From Moritella marina ATCC 15381 (GTDB lineage Bacteria; Pseudomonadota; Gammaproteobacteria; Enterobacterales; Moritellaceae): a stretch of DNA of 64,000 nucleotides. The translations under genes were made by a program, and so were the position numbers. Shown piece by piece: positions 39,157-49,070 of the stretch; the first letter of the stretch is position 1; every line of letters starts with the position of its first letter. The stretch lies in contig NZ_CP044399.1 of assembly GCF_008931805.1 (NCBI RefSeq), positions 3,397,370 to 3,461,369 of the forward strand, in the 5' to 3' direction. The notes below the pieces were generated by a model. It made no database searches and was not told the origin of the DNA. It saw only the letters and a program-made list of their open reading frames with translations.

Positions 39157-40449
39157 TTGGACGACATATCAACGGGGACCTTGTTTGGTCTCCTGACTAT
39201 TTTAATTCTTATATCTGCTTATTTCTCTAGCTCAGAAACCGGCATGATGTCTCTCAATCGTTACAGGCTTAAGCACCTGGTTAAAAATAACCATACGGGT
39301 GCGAAACGTGTAGAAAAACTCCTCAACAGACCGGATCGTTTGATTGGTCTTATTCTCATTGGTAACAACTTGGTCAACATCTTGGCCTCTTCAATCGCAA
39401 CGATCATTGGCATGCGTTTATTCGCAGAAAATGAAGCTCTTGGTTTAGCTCTTTCTACCGGTCTATTAACGATTGTTATCCTTATTTTTGCTGAAGTAAC
39501 ACCAAAAACGTTAGCCGCGCTGCACCCTGAAAAAGTCGCATTCCCAAGTTCATTTATATTACGTCCATTACTCACGCTATTTTACCCACTAGTATGGCTC
39601 GTCAATATCATTTCCAATGGCCTACTTCGCCTATTCCGTGTCAATGTTGATCATGATGATAATGGCGCACTAAGCTCAGAAGAATTACGTACTGTAGTGC
39701 ATGAAGCAGGTGCAATGATCCCACAACGTCACCAAGACATGCTGATCAGTATTCTCGATCTAGAAAAAGTCACCGTTGATGACATCATGGTGCCACGTAA
39801 CGAGATCATCGCTATCGATATTAACGATGAATGGGAAATCTTGTTACGTCAATTACGCAATATCTCTCACACCAAGGTATTATTATACCGTGACACAATC
39901 GACGACGCGGTTGGCTTTGTGCATACCCGTGATGCATTACGTTTATTACTAAAAGAACAATTCGATAAAACTACACTATTACGTGCGGTAAAAGAGCTGT
40001 ACTTCATTCCTGAGTCGACTCCCCTTAACGTGCAACTGTTAAAGTTCCAACGTAAGAAAGAGCGTATCGGCTTAATCGTGGACGAATACGGCGATATTCA
40101 AGGCCTAGTAACACTTGAAGACATATTAGAAGAAATTGTCGGTGACTTTACGACGACAATGGCCCCCTCGGCGAGCGAAGAAATTATAGCGCAACCAGAC
40201 GGCAGTTATATCATTGACGGTACAGCCAACGTTCGTGACATTAATAAAGAGATGAACTGGCACTTCCCAACTGACGGTCCAAAAACCTTGAATGGTTTGA
40301 TTTTAGAATATCTGGAAGAGATCCCAGAGCCGAATATCAGCCTAAAAATTGCGGACCATCCGCTCGAAGTACTCGAAATAGAAAACAACGTTATCCAACG
40401 TGTGCGCGTACAACCAGCCGAAAAAGAGAACCCTCAACTCGTATTTTAA
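39157..40449 (+). CDS. corB: CNNM/CorC-family transporter-associated protein, CorB-like
   Basis: Inner-membrane CNNM-domain protein linked to Mg2+/Co2+ efflux or resistance. It has three to four N-terminal membrane segments (SSSETGMMSLNRYRLKHLVK, IGNNLVNILAS, FAEVTPKTLAAL), two CBS motifs in the middle (DDIMVPRNEIIAID, GLVTLEDILEEIVGDF), and a C-terminal CorC/HlyC transporter-associated domain. 430 residues. The start codon is TTG, backed by AAAGGA 6 nt upstream. It matches E. coli YfjD nearly end to end. Confidence 0.9.
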   Translation: MDDISTGTLFGLLTILILISAYFSSSETGMMSLNRYRLKHLVKNNHTGAKRVEKLLNRPDRLIGLILIGNNLVNILASSIATIIGMRLFAENEALGLALSTGLLTIVILIFAEVTPKTLAALHPEKVAFPSSFILRPLLTLFYPLVWLVNIISNGLLRLFRVNVDHDDNGALSSEELRTVVHEAGAMIPQRHQDMLISILDLEKVTVDDIMVPRNEIIAIDINDEWEILLRQLRNISHTKVLLYRDTIDDAVGFVHTRDALRLLLKEQFDKTTLLRAVKELYFIPESTPLNVQLLKFQRKKERIGLIVDEYGDIQGLVTLEDILEEIVGDFTTTMAPSASEEIIAQPDGSYIIDGTANVRDINKEMNWHFPTDGPKTLNGLILEYLEEIPEPNISLKIADHPLEVLEIENNVIQRVRVQPAEKENPQLVF

Positions 40450-40488
40450 GGCCAGCGGTCACTGGACAATCACTAAATCGTAGATAAT

Positions 40489-40518
40489 AAAAAAGCACCT
40501 AAATTAGGTGCTTTTTTC
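40489..40518. terminator. Bidirectional terminator between corB and hupA
   Basis: AAAAAAGCACCTAA pairs with TTAGGTGCTTTTTT, giving a hairpin with T-runs on both strands between two convergent genes. Confidence 0.9.
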
Positions 40519-40548
40519 ATTAAGTTTTAAATTAATAAAAGTTAATGT

Positions 40549-40833
40549 TTATTTGTTTGCGTTTTTAACTGCGTCTTTCAGTGCTTTACCAGCAACGAAT
40601 GCAGGAATTGTAGCAGCAGAAATTTGAATTTCTTCACCCGTTTGTGGGTTACGGCCAGTACGTGCAGAACGTTCGCTTACTTTAAAAGTACCGAAACCAA
40701 TTAGCTGTACAGCTTCTTTTTCTTTAAGGCTATCAGTGATCGCACTTAGGATCTCTTCTAGTGCTGCTTTAGCTTGTACTTTAGTTAGATCTGCTTTCGC
40801 TGCAACTGCATCGATTAATTGAGTTTTGTTCAT
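40549..40833 (-). CDS. hupA: DNA-binding protein HU, alpha type
   Basis: Small histone-like protein that bends and compacts DNA. Starts [20 protein letters not shown], with the signature [20 protein letters not shown]; the 94-residue length fits HU of related genera. AAGGA lies 7-8 nt before the ATG at 40833; the longer frame to 40905 is upstream sequence. It sits after yjaG, as hupA does in E. coli, which favours HupA over HupB. Confidence 0.95.
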   Translation of the reverse strand: MNKTQLIDAVAAKADLTKVQAKAALEEILSAITDSLKEKEAVQLIGFGTFKVSERSARTGRNPQTGEEIQISAATIPAFVAGKALKDAVKNANK

Positions 40834-41088
40834 AAGAATGTCCTTTCCACTATTCAATAACGTTAAACTGTTAAACACTCTATTCAAAAATAGCGTTGAC
40901 CGCAAAGGATTTATCGCCTTATTTCAGTCAATTGCTGAGAGAATAGTCAACAAATGAGGTCGCGCTCACACTAATCCCGCTCTATGTACAAAAAAACATC
41001 ATAAAAAAGCCATTATAATTATTGTCACAGCATGCCAGGACAGCCCTGAATACCAGTGCTGACGGCTGTTTAATACTATTTCAAGTAA

Positions 41089-41673
41089 TTAATCTAAGGT
41101 AATACCAATGTTAGAAATGCCATCATTTTTGGCACGTTGACGTATTGCTTTTATACTGTCAGGTGATTTCTGTACGGTTAATAGGTCTAAAATTGCTTGT
41201 TGAAATTCAAACTCTTCCTTCATGAGTTCATCCGCAAACATTTCGTCTTCATCAAGTTCTTCGCCTGCTAATGCTTCCAAATAACTTGCAACTGTACCGA
41301 TAGAGACACGTGAAGCATTAACCGCTTCATTCACATCTGGATCTGGCCCAACTAAGCTATTAAATGCACTGTTCAATATCACGCAAGCATCAAGCGCCGG
41401 ATAAACACCATAAACATCAAATTTATCGACATTTGGAATGATTGGTTCAAATCTGTCTAATTGAATAGCGAAGTTAATCTTACTGTTCTTAACTGTTAGC
41501 GACTCCCAAAACAAATCCAGTGATGAACGAAACTGGGGCGCATCTCCTGTTTCACAGGCTTCAGAAAATAATTTATAGTTAGGATAGCTACGTTCAGCAA
41601 GTGCCGTAATAAAGCTCACTTTCTGCCAAGGTAATAATTTCAATAATTGCTGTTCATAGTTTGTTTCTAGCAC
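41089..41673 (-). CDS. yjaG: YjaG/DUF416 family protein
   Basis: Conserved protein of unknown function, 194 residues. It matches the YjaG family, for example LLKLLPWQKVSFITALAERSYPNYKLFSEA. It is acidic, without signal peptide or membrane helix, so cytoplasmic. It lies upstream of hupA in the same direction, an association kept across many gammaproteobacteria. Confidence 0.85.
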   Translation of the reverse strand: MLETNYEQQLLKLLPWQKVSFITALAERSYPNYKLFSEACETGDAPQFRSSLDLFWESLTVKNSKINFAIQLDRFEPIIPNVDKFDVYGVYPALDACVILNSAFNSLVGPDPDVNEAVNASRVSIGTVASYLEALAGEELDEDEMFADELMKEEFEFQQAILDLLTVQKSPDSIKAIRQRAKNDGISNIGITLD

Positions 41674-42194
41674 AGAAATAACCTCTTAATTTATTGTTTT
41701 CATTCTTTCAATAATAGTTAAACATTCTCAATTTAATACGCCATTTACCTAAAGCCATTAACTTAAGCTATTTATTTAAAGGTCGCAGTGAGAATGCCCA
41801 CTCGAGTTCGATTATCATCTATATCGACAAAAGGACAATAAAGTATGAAATCATCACCTCATACTTTGCTACTTCAACTCGGTCCAATACATGCCAGGAT
41901 ACAATGTTCGGATTAAAAAATTTAGTATCTCGCGATGAGTTCAGCTATTTATACTCGCTATATTAAAGAGATACAAGACTGACCAAACCAATACAACGAA
42001 ATCGACGTTAATTCAAACGAAAAGATCAAGATCACAAATTCCATCCCATAAACTGGTACTTAACATCAAACTTAAGTTCAGCTCATCAAATGCTAATATT
42101 TATTCATCAAGTAATAAATATTACTTAAGGTTTATTCTCGAAAAACGCTGTTGATTAACGGATTAATCGACACATGATAAAATCAGGGATTGAT
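41674..42194. other. 521-bp intergenic region with one possible tiny ORF
   Basis: The divergent space between yjaG and the TraF-like gene. A 23-codon ORF at 41845-41916 (+, MKSSPHTLLLQLGPIHARIQ...) has AAAGGA about 9 nt upstream of its ATG. It is not a recognised leader and may be chance. No RNA gene or terminator recognised. Confidence 0.3.
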
Positions 42195-43499
42195 ATGAAA
42201 CGTATAGTTATTATTTCAGCACTTACGTGCGCGATTGCACCAACCACTTTTGCTGCTCAGTTGTATTTTGATGCTCGTAACGATGCTATGGGCGGTGCTG
42301 GTGTTGCATCTTCCGATTTCGTCACGGCAGCGTTCGTTAACCCTGCACTGTTAGGCCAAGGTAAAACAGATTACATTGGTGTTATCTTGCCCGCTATTCC
42401 TTATAGCGCGGATGGCAATGCACGTTATGCCCCCACCTCTTTTGGTGTGCAAACAGAAACTTCAGATGCATTTCTAGGTGCGCTAGACAATGTCAAAACA
42501 GCCCAAGATGATTATGACAATAATACCACCCCCTTGACTGCTGCCGCTTATGCGAATGCCCTAGGTGAATTTGATGGTCAACGTATGGGGGTTGATGCAG
42601 GCACGAGTTTTGCGATCGCATTACCAAGCAAAGCGTTATCGGTGGCTTTTTTCGGTAACTCTTATATGACCAGCATCGCGACGGCAAAAGTAAGTCAAAG
42701 TGATATTGATTTGGCCAATAATCAAAATCTCGATGATCTTGATAGTAAAGTAAACCTCGCCGGAGTGTCCGTCTCCGACCTTGGCTTGGCACTCTCTATG
42801 AATTGGGAAGCAGATATCGCGACAGTCTCTATTGGCGTGTCACCAAAATACCAACGTATCGATACCTACAGCTACGATATTTCGCTCAATGATGACGGCT
42901 TACGTGAGTTTGAAGATGGCTTCCTTGATGGTTTAGACAAGCAAAGTCACTTTAACCTTGATGCCGGTGTGGCGATTGATTTTTATGATACTTTCCGAGT
43001 CGCGGTCAGTGGTCGTAATATGCTAAATAAAAACCTCGAAATCGAAACAACGGCATACAAAGGGATCAACCAAGCCGATGAGAAAATGCTGTTCACACTC
43101 GCGCCATTAGTGACTGCAGGTTTTGCACTGCATCATAACTACACAACACTAACGGCTGAAATGGACTTAAACGATGCCATTGGTTTTGAGAGTAACAGTG
43201 AGTCTCGTTATGCACGCGCTGGTATTGAAGCAAACTTATTTGATTTCTTACAATTACGTGCCGGCGTGCGTCATGACTTAAATGATTTCCGCGACGATTT
43301 ATATACTTTAGGCTTTGGGATTTCACCAATGGATTTAATCCATATCGATCTTGCTGCAACAATCAGTAAAAACGGTGCTTACAGTGTCTACCAAGACGGT
43401 GAATTTAACGATGGCGGTCTGAATACAACAAATAATACTGGAGACGATGCTACCTATGGTATCGACGGTTTTGTGTTACAAATTTCAGCTAAATTTTAA
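42195..43499 (+). CDS. TraF-like (TraF_2) outer-membrane beta-barrel protein
   Basis: Exported protein of the chromosomal 'conjugal transfer TraF' family found in marine gammaproteobacteria, with a FadL/OmpP1-like look. Signal peptide MKRIVIISALTCAIAPTTFA^AQ; then LYFDARNDAMGGAGVASSD, a feature of barrel proteins of this class; C-terminus ends in Phe (LQISAKF), as outer-membrane barrels do. 434 residues. AGGG lies 6-7 nt before the ATG at 42195; an ATG at 42174 is less likely. No conjugation genes nearby, so the family name should not be taken as a function. Confidence 0.72.
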   Translation: MKRIVIISALTCAIAPTTFAAQLYFDARNDAMGGAGVASSDFVTAAFVNPALLGQGKTDYIGVILPAIPYSADGNARYAPTSFGVQTETSDAFLGALDNVKTAQDDYDNNTTPLTAAAYANALGEFDGQRMGVDAGTSFAIALPSKALSVAFFGNSYMTSIATAKVSQSDIDLANNQNLDDLDSKVNLAGVSVSDLGLALSMNWEADIATVSIGVSPKYQRIDTYSYDISLNDDGLREFEDGFLDGLDKQSHFNLDAGVAIDFYDTFRVAVSGRNMLNKNLEIETTAYKGINQADEKMLFTLAPLVTAGFALHHNYTTLTAEMDLNDAIGFESNSESRYARAGIEANLFDFLQLRAGVRHDLNDFRDDLYTLGFGISPMDLIHIDLAATISKNGAYSVYQDGEFNDGGLNTTNNTGDDATYGIDGFVLQISAKF

Positions 43500-43530
43500 T
43501 TGCTAACTGCTAGTTATTTACATATCTAGA

Positions 43531-43554
43531 AGGCACCTTGTTAAGGTGTTTTTT
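43531..43554 (+). terminator. Terminator of the TraF-like gene
   Basis: CACCTT-GTT-AAGGTG hairpin followed by six T, 34 bp past the stop. Confidence 0.8.
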
Positions 43555-43637
43555 AGATTTAGAACCCTAGTTATCAAATCTTAGCTTTCAAGTCATAGCC
43601 ATCACAACTGGTTTTTTTATGATTAAACCGTAAAATA

Positions 43638-44273
43638 GTGGCAACTCCTTTTTCTTTAATAGATCGAATGAATATTTACATACTGCACCGATACCTTGGT
43701 TATGCCTTAATATTACCCGTCGTTTTATGGGCCCTTACTGGCGCTTTTTTTTTAGTTAAACCTGGCTATAAAAATGCCTATGAACAATTGCAAATAATCA
43801 GTTACCCACTTGATTCAACATTACCGCTGTCACCACAAGTGGAATGGCAGACAATTGCAATTACCCGCAGTATTTTAGGCTCTCACTATCGGATTAAAAT
43901 AGCCAATAAATGGCAGCACATTAATCCTTTAGATAACAATATTCAGCCAGAGCCTAGCTCACAAAACATCATCAATTTATTACAAGATGCGATAAAACAT
44001 AACCCAGAACGCTATGGCTCAGTATTAAACTATCAAGCTGGAGTAGCATGGACGGATACGAAGGTAAAGTTGATGTTTGATTGGTCGCAACTCACTCTAC
44101 GCCAACAAGGCGCGGATAGCCGATTCTTCAACACTATGTATGATATTCATTACCTACGTTGGACAGGTAATAAGGTATTTGATCAGTGGTTTGGCTATAT
44201 TGGCTTGGGGTTATTAGTGTTAATGGCATTAACAGGCGTAGTTATGGTTAGAAAATCGATACAGAAAGGCTAG
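43638..44273 (+). CDS. PepSY-type membrane protein
   Basis: Small inner-membrane protein with an N-terminal helix (LHRYLGYALILPVVLWALTG) typical of PepSY-associated proteins. A periplasmic domain of about 130 residues follows, then a C-terminal helix (GYIGLGLLVLMALTGVVMV). HRYLG and HYLRWTGN-type histidines are common in this group, some of which act with iron reductases; no such partner is seen here. 211 residues from a GTG at 43638; an ATG at 43668 is equally possible since neither has a good ribosome-binding site. Function unknown. Confidence 0.65.
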   Translation: MATPFSLIDRMNIYILHRYLGYALILPVVLWALTGAFFLVKPGYKNAYEQLQIISYPLDSTLPLSPQVEWQTIAITRSILGSHYRIKIANKWQHINPLDNNIQPEPSSQNIINLLQDAIKHNPERYGSVLNYQAGVAWTDTKVKLMFDWSQLTLRQQGADSRFFNTMYDIHYLRWTGNKVFDQWFGYIGLGLLVLMALTGVVMVRKSIQKG

Positions 44274-44295
44274 CATATCGCATACTAGCCTTTTT
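44265..44295 (+). terminator. Terminator overlapping the PepSY gene stop codon
   Basis: AAAGGCTAG / CTAGCCTTT stem with an 11-nt loop and a T-run. The TAG stop codon of the gene (44271-44273) is inside the left arm. Confidence 0.82.
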
Positions 44296-44314
44296 CATCA
44301 ATCATTCACACTCG

Positions 44315-44355
44315 CTATTAACGGTAAAAGTAAAAGCTAACTATTACCGTTATAG
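44315..44355 (-). terminator. Hairpin after recA, probable terminator
   Basis: CTATTAACGGTAA pairs with TTACCGTTATAG (one bulge) around a 16-nt loop, about 23 bp past the recA stop. No T-run follows, so termination here is uncertain. Confidence 0.4.
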
Positions 44356-44377
44356 TGCAGTGTCATTGACATCAAAA

Positions 44378-45418
44378 TTAAAATTCGTTTTCAGCTTCAG
44401 TCGTCGCTACTACGGCAACTTCTTCATCTTTATTACCCAGTAAGTTAGCACGGATCAAGCCATCAATCTCGGCCGCTATAGCAGGGTTGTCAATTAGAAA
44501 TTGTGTCGATTTAGCTTTACCTTGACCAATTTTTTCGCCTTTGTATGAATACCAAGCGCCGGCTTTTTCAATTAGCTTTTCTTTAACACCTAGGTCAATT
44601 AATTCACCGTTACGGTTAAAACCTTTACCGTATAGGATCTGGAATTCAGCTTGTCTAAATGGTGCGGCAATTTTGTTTTTAACCACTTTAACACGTGTTT
44701 CATTACCCGTGATCTCGTCGCCATCTTTCACTGAACCAATACGACGGATATCTAAACGTACTGACGCGTAGAATTTAAGCGCGTTACCACCAGTCGTTGT
44801 TTCAGGTGAACCAAACATTACACCAATCTTCATACGGATTTGGTTAATGAAGATACACATAGTGTTGGTTTGTTTTAGGTTACCCGTTAGTTTACGCATT
44901 GCTTGCGATAACATACGTGCTTGCAGACCCATGTGGCTATCGCCCATGTCGCCTTCAATTTCTGCTTTTGGTGTTAGTGCTGCAACCGAATCGACTACGA
45001 TAATATCAACAGCGCCAGAGCGTGCTAACATGTCGCAAATCTCTAATGCTTGCTCACCCGTATCAGGCTGAGATACTAGCAATTCATTAATGTTAACACC
45101 TAGCTTACCTGCATAGATTGGATCTAGTGCATGCTCAGCATCAATGAACGCACAGATTTTACCTTCGCGTTGCGCTGATGCAATAACTTCTAATGTTAAT
45201 GTCGTTTTACCGCTTGATTCAGGACCGTAGATCTCAACGATACGTCCCATCGGTAAACCACCAGCACCCAATGCGATATCAAGAGAAAGTGAACCAGTAG
45301 AAACAGTTTCTACGTCCATGGTACGGTTATCACCTAGCTTCATGATTGAACCTTTACCAAATTGTTTTTCAATTTGTCCAAGTGCAGCAGCTAAGGCTTT
45401 TTCTTTATTCGCGTCCAT
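44378..45418 (-). CDS. recA: Recombinase RecA
   Basis: ATP-dependent strand-exchange protein and LexA co-protease. Walker [10 protein letters not shown], Walker [11 protein letters not shown], loop-2 region [20 protein letters not shown], and an acidic C-terminus. 346 residues from the ATG at 45418, which has AGGGG upstream. The frame stays open to 45490, but that part is the promoter and LexA box, so it is not coding. The expected recX does not follow; the convergent PepSY gene does. Confidence 0.98.
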   Translation of the reverse strand: MDANKEKALAAALGQIEKQFGKGSIMKLGDNRTMDVETVSTGSLSLDIALGAGGLPMGRIVEIYGPESSGKTTLTLEVIASAQREGKICAFIDAEHALDPIYAGKLGVNINELLVSQPDTGEQALEICDMLARSGAVDIIVVDSVAALTPKAEIEGDMGDSHMGLQARMLSQAMRKLTGNLKQTNTMCIFINQIRMKIGVMFGSPETTTGGNALKFYASVRLDIRRIGSVKDGDEITGNETRVKVVKNKIAAPFRQAEFQILYGKGFNRNGELIDLGVKEKLIEKAGAWYSYKGEKIGQGKAKSTQFLIDNPAIAAEIDGLIRANLLGNKDEEVAVVATTEAENEF

Positions 45419-45462
45419 TTTATTCCCCTGAGGCTTAATCGAGTATTTAATTTTATAGCCTA

Positions 45463-45490
45463 AGTATACTGTTCGTTCATACAGTATCAA
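45463..45490 (-). promoter_or_regulatory. recA promoter with LexA box in the spacer
   Basis: Minus strand: -35 TTGATA, LexA box CTGTATGAACGAACAG (45469-45484) exactly filling a 16-bp spacer, -10 TATACT. E. coli recA has the same layout. It predicts direct LexA repression and SOS induction. Confidence 0.92.
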
Positions 45491-45614
45491 GCAATAAAAT
45501 AATATTTTTGTAAAAATAATTCCTAGCGCATATTTATCTATAAGAAAATACAGTCGCCACCATGCTTTAGCATTGTTATTATAGCTGCAATTATTTTTTC
45601 AGAACCGAGCCGCT

Positions 45615-48182
45615 ATGCAACCTGACTTTCTTGCACCTAAAGACTTACCTAATCACACGCCTATGATGCAGCAATTTTTTAAGTTAAAAGCTGAGCAACC
45701 CGATATCTTATTATTTTATCGTATGGGTGACTTTTACGAGTTATTTTATGATGATGCTAAAAAGGCCTCGCAGCTTTTAGGGATCTCTTTAACCAAGCGT
45801 GGCAAGTCAAATGGTAACCCTATTCCAATGGCGGGTATTCCTTATCATTCATTGGAAGGCTACCTAGCAAAGCTAGTACGTAGTGGCGAATCGGTTGCTA
45901 TCTGTGAGCAAATTGGTGATCCAGCCACCTCCAAAGGGCCAGTTGAACGTAAAGTCGTCCGTATTGTGACTCCGGGAACCGTCAGTGATGAAGCCTTGTT
46001 AACCGAGCGAAATGACAATCTACTCGCCGCATTATTTCATGACGGCAGTACGTTTGGTTATGCCACCCTAGATATGGGCAGTGGTCGCTTCCTGATTAAC
46101 CAATTCAACTCTGAAGAAACCCTACTTGCAGAACTACAGCGTACAGAACCTGCTGAGTTATTGTATTGTGAATCGTTTGAATCAGTTCAACATATTAAAC
46201 ACCTGAAGGGTCTGCGTCGTCGCCCTGAATGGGAGTTTGATTTACAAACAAGCCGCAACGTTTTATGCCAACAGTTTGGCACCAAAGATCTGGTCGGCTT
46301 TGGTGTTGAAAGTTCATCTGTCGCATTATGTGCTGCTGGCTGCTTAATGCAGTATGTCAAAGAAACCCAGCGCACCGCATTACCCCATATCCGCGCTATT
46401 AAGCTTGAACAAACCGAGCAGATGGTCATCATGGATGCAGCGACACGCCGTAATTTAGAACTGACTCAAAACTTATCTGGTGGCGCTGATAATACCTTAG
46501 CAGAAATACTTGATCATACCTCAACCCCGATGGGTAGCCGCCTATTAAAACGCTGGTTACATCAGCCCGTCCGCGATAGTTTGGTATTAGAGCAGCGTCA
46601 ATCGAGCATTCAATCGTTATTGGATGTTGGAGCATTAAACAGCATCCAACCCGTGTTACGTACTATTGGTGATATCGAGCGTATCATTGCGCGTTTATCA
46701 CTACGCTCTGCGCGCCCACGCGATTTGGTGCGCTTACGTAATGCATTCCAGCAATTGCCTGAACTGCAAACTCTGCTTGCGGAGCACAGTGCCGATCACT
46801 TAAGTTCACTGCAGCAACTGGCGGGCGAATTCAGTGAACTGGAAACGTTATTAAGCTTTGCGGTTATCGACAACCCTCCGGTATTAATTCGAGATGGTGG
46901 CGTGATTGCCCCGGGTTACAATAAAGAACTCGATGAATGGCGTGAACTAAGCCAAGGCGCGACGGATTACTTGCACGCGTTAGAAGAGCGAGAAAAACAG
47001 CAAACTGGAATTCCAACCTTAAAAGTGGGTTATAACCGCGTGCACGGCTACTTTATCGAAGTCAGTCGTCTGCAATCAGATCAAGTACCAGTACATTATA
47101 TCCGCCGTCAAACGCTGAAAAATACTGAACGCTATATTATTCCTGAACTGAAAGAGCACGAAGACAAAGTGCTGAGCAGCCAAGGCAAATCACTGGCGCT
47201 AGAAAAACAGCTATACGAACAATTATTAGATAAGTTATTACCGTACATTCCAGCATTACAAGACAGTGCCGCGGCATTGTCTGAACTCGATGTACTGTGT
47301 AATTTCGCCGAACGTGCAGAAACCTTAAACTACTGTCGTCCAACGATTAGTGTGAAACCCGGTATCGATATTACCAATGGTCGCCATCCTGTGGTTGAAC
47401 AAGTGATGACAGAACCGTTTATTGCCAATCCAGTAAAGCTCAATCCAGAACGTCGCATGTTAATCATTACCGGTCCAAACATGGGTGGTAAATCGACATA
47501 CATGCGTCAAACAGCGCTTATTACATTAATGGCGCACATCGGTAGCTTTGTACCTGCAGAGCAAGTGACAACGTCATTAATCGATCGTATTTTTACCCGT
47601 ATTGGTGCATCCGATGATTTAGCATCCGGCCGTTCAACCTTCATGGTAGAAATGACGGAAACCGCGAACATCTTACACAATGCGACGGCGAACAGCTTAG
47701 TATTGATGGATGAAATAGGCCGTGGTACCAGTACTTATGATGGCTTATCACTTGCTTGGGCTTGTGCTGAATACCTCACAAATAAGATCCAAGCCTACAC
47801 GTTATTTGCTACTCATTATTTTGAATTAACGACGTTAACAGAACAACACCCGAGCCTCGTCAATGTGCATTTAGATGCGGTTGAACACGGTGACTCGATT
47901 GTGTTTATGCATGCCGTACAAGATGGTGCCGCAGATCGCAGTTATGGCTTACAAGTCGCAGCACTCGCAGGCGTGCCAAAAACCGTTATCCATGCCGCTA
48001 AAGTGAAATTACATGAGTTAGAGCTCAATGCACAGCATCCCGTCGCAGCTGGTGAACGCCCACAGATTGAAGTGCAACCAGCAGCGCACCCGGTTATTGA
48101 TGACTTGAGTGCATTAAACGTTGATAACTTAACGCCGCGTGAAGCATTAGAAATGTTATATCGTTTAAAAGAGCAACTTTAA
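45615..48182 (+). CDS. mutS: DNA mismatch repair protein MutS
   Basis: Recognises mismatches and starts repair with MutL and MutH. The mismatch-binding Phe-x-Glu is in [14 protein letters not shown]; Walker A is [12 protein letters not shown]; Walker B is [14 protein letters not shown]; the dimer region FATHYFELT is intact. 855 residues, full length. Divergent from recA by about 200 bp (pncC, often between them, is not present) and convergent with a lipoprotein gene. Confidence 0.97.
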   Translation: MQPDFLAPKDLPNHTPMMQQFFKLKAEQPDILLFYRMGDFYELFYDDAKKASQLLGISLTKRGKSNGNPIPMAGIPYHSLEGYLAKLVRSGESVAICEQIGDPATSKGPVERKVVRIVTPGTVSDEALLTERNDNLLAALFHDGSTFGYATLDMGSGRFLINQFNSEETLLAELQRTEPAELLYCESFESVQHIKHLKGLRRRPEWEFDLQTSRNVLCQQFGTKDLVGFGVESSSVALCAAGCLMQYVKETQRTALPHIRAIKLEQTEQMVIMDAATRRNLELTQNLSGGADNTLAEILDHTSTPMGSRLLKRWLHQPVRDSLVLEQRQSSIQSLLDVGALNSIQPVLRTIGDIERIIARLSLRSARPRDLVRLRNAFQQLPELQTLLAEHSADHLSSLQQLAGEFSELETLLSFAVIDNPPVLIRDGGVIAPGYNKELDEWRELSQGATDYLHALEEREKQQTGIPTLKVGYNRVHGYFIEVSRLQSDQVPVHYIRRQTLKNTERYIIPELKEHEDKVLSSQGKSLALEKQLYEQLLDKLLPYIPALQDSAAALSELDVLCNFAERAETLNYCRPTISVKPGIDITNGRHPVVEQVMTEPFIANPVKLNPERRMLIITGPNMGGKSTYMRQTALITLMAHIGSFVPAEQVTTSLIDRIFTRIGASDDLASGRSTFMVEMTETANILHNATANSLVLMDEIGRGTSTYDGLSLAWACAEYLTNKIQAYTLFATHYFELTTLTEQHPSLVNVHLDAVEHGDSIVFMHAVQDGAADRSYGLQVAALAGVPKTVIHAAKVKLHELELNAQHPVAAGERPQIEVQPAAHPVIDDLSALNVDNLTPREALEMLYRLKEQL

Positions 48183-48192
48183 TTAAATACAT

Positions 48193-48885
48193 TTAACGAC
48201 TTGTACTTGATGTAAAAAGCTCACGGTAAATTAAGAAACCCAGATTATCGAGATCATACAAAATGGTGTCTTGGTGATTTGGGCTTTCTGTTACATAGCT
48301 AACCACCCTTTCTAACGCCTGACGCTGAGTCGAATAAACGCCTGCTATCACCCTATATTTAATCAGTTTACCTGCTTTCGATACGCCCATGCTGTCAATG
48401 TGTGCCACGGCAATATACTCGGGCACAGATGCTAATTGATAAGCTTGTTTTAACCACAGACTTAATTGCTCAAGATCTCGACCCAACACTCTAAATTTAC
48501 TGTTCACCTGACCATTTTCCAATCCGAGTTGATATGCTTGCGTATAACTAAAACAATCTTGGTCGGTAACGATATGGTGCATGGCATGGCTCATCTGCCA
48601 AGATACCTCGGCAAAACCATTTTTCTTTAGTCGCGTTGACAACTCAGGTGTATCAATTTTCCGCTCGCCAAAAGCCATTTTAAAAGCCCCATAAAAAACC
48701 GCCTCTTTTTCCACCTTAGATCCAGATAAACCATGTATTACAGTAGGCAGTAAAATGAACTTAGCATCATCTGCAATCACAGGAATGTCATTGTTAATAA
48801 ATAACCGCGGGGTCGAACAAGACGAGACGAATAACACACAAGAACAAATAAATAATAATCGCCATAAAAAACGAGTCAATAACAT
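48193..48885 (-). CDS. Putative lipoprotein of unknown function
   Basis: Signal peptide with lipobox (LLFICSCVLFVSS^CSTP), so a lipoprotein processed by Lgt and LspA. The mature part, about 205 residues, has no domain I recognise. The region RFRVL-type and ALERVVSYVTESPNH suggest a soluble alpha/beta domain. The ATG at 48885 has GGAAGG just upstream; the frame reaches 48906 without support. 230 residues. It lies between mutS and rpoS, where other gammaproteobacteria often carry species-specific genes. Confidence 0.7.
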   Translation of the reverse strand: MLLTRFLWRLLFICSCVLFVSSCSTPRLFINNDIPVIADDAKFILLPTVIHGLSGSKVEKEAVFYGAFKMAFGERKIDTPELSTRLKKNGFAEVSWQMSHAMHHIVTDQDCFSYTQAYQLGLENGQVNSKFRVLGRDLEQLSLWLKQAYQLASVPEYIAVAHIDSMGVSKAGKLIKYRVIAGVYSTQRQALERVVSYVTESPNHQDTILYDLDNLGFLIYRELFTSSTSR

Positions 48886-48996
48886 AACCTTCCTTAAACA
48901 ATCCATGTTTGCAGAGGGTTACTAAGATACTAGAGATGTATGAATAGTATGACTGATTTTAATAAAATAAGAATAAAGACTGATTTAAGTGCTAAT

Positions 48997-49022
48997 CATT
49001 AAGACTAGTCAGTCTCTTAATG
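48997..49022. repeat. Inverted repeat downstream of rpoS
   Basis: CATTAAGACT / AGTCTCTTAATG (2-nt bulge) around AGTC. It contains the 13-mer ATTAAGACTAGTC that recurs upstream of rpoS at 50063. No T-run, so not a classical terminator. Confidence 0.5.
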
Positions 49023-49070
49023 AGTGACTAATCAATAATGAGCAATCATTTAATCTCAAGCCACGTTCGC

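Noticed and set aside
42195-43499. Conjugative element remnant based on the TraF-like name
   Set aside because: No relaxase, coupling protein, mating-pair genes or att sites nearby. The family is widespread on chromosomes of marine gammaproteobacteria.
45419-45490. N-terminal extension of RecA
   Set aside because: The extra 24 codons cover the promoter and LexA box, and the internal ATG at 45418 matches the known RecA start.
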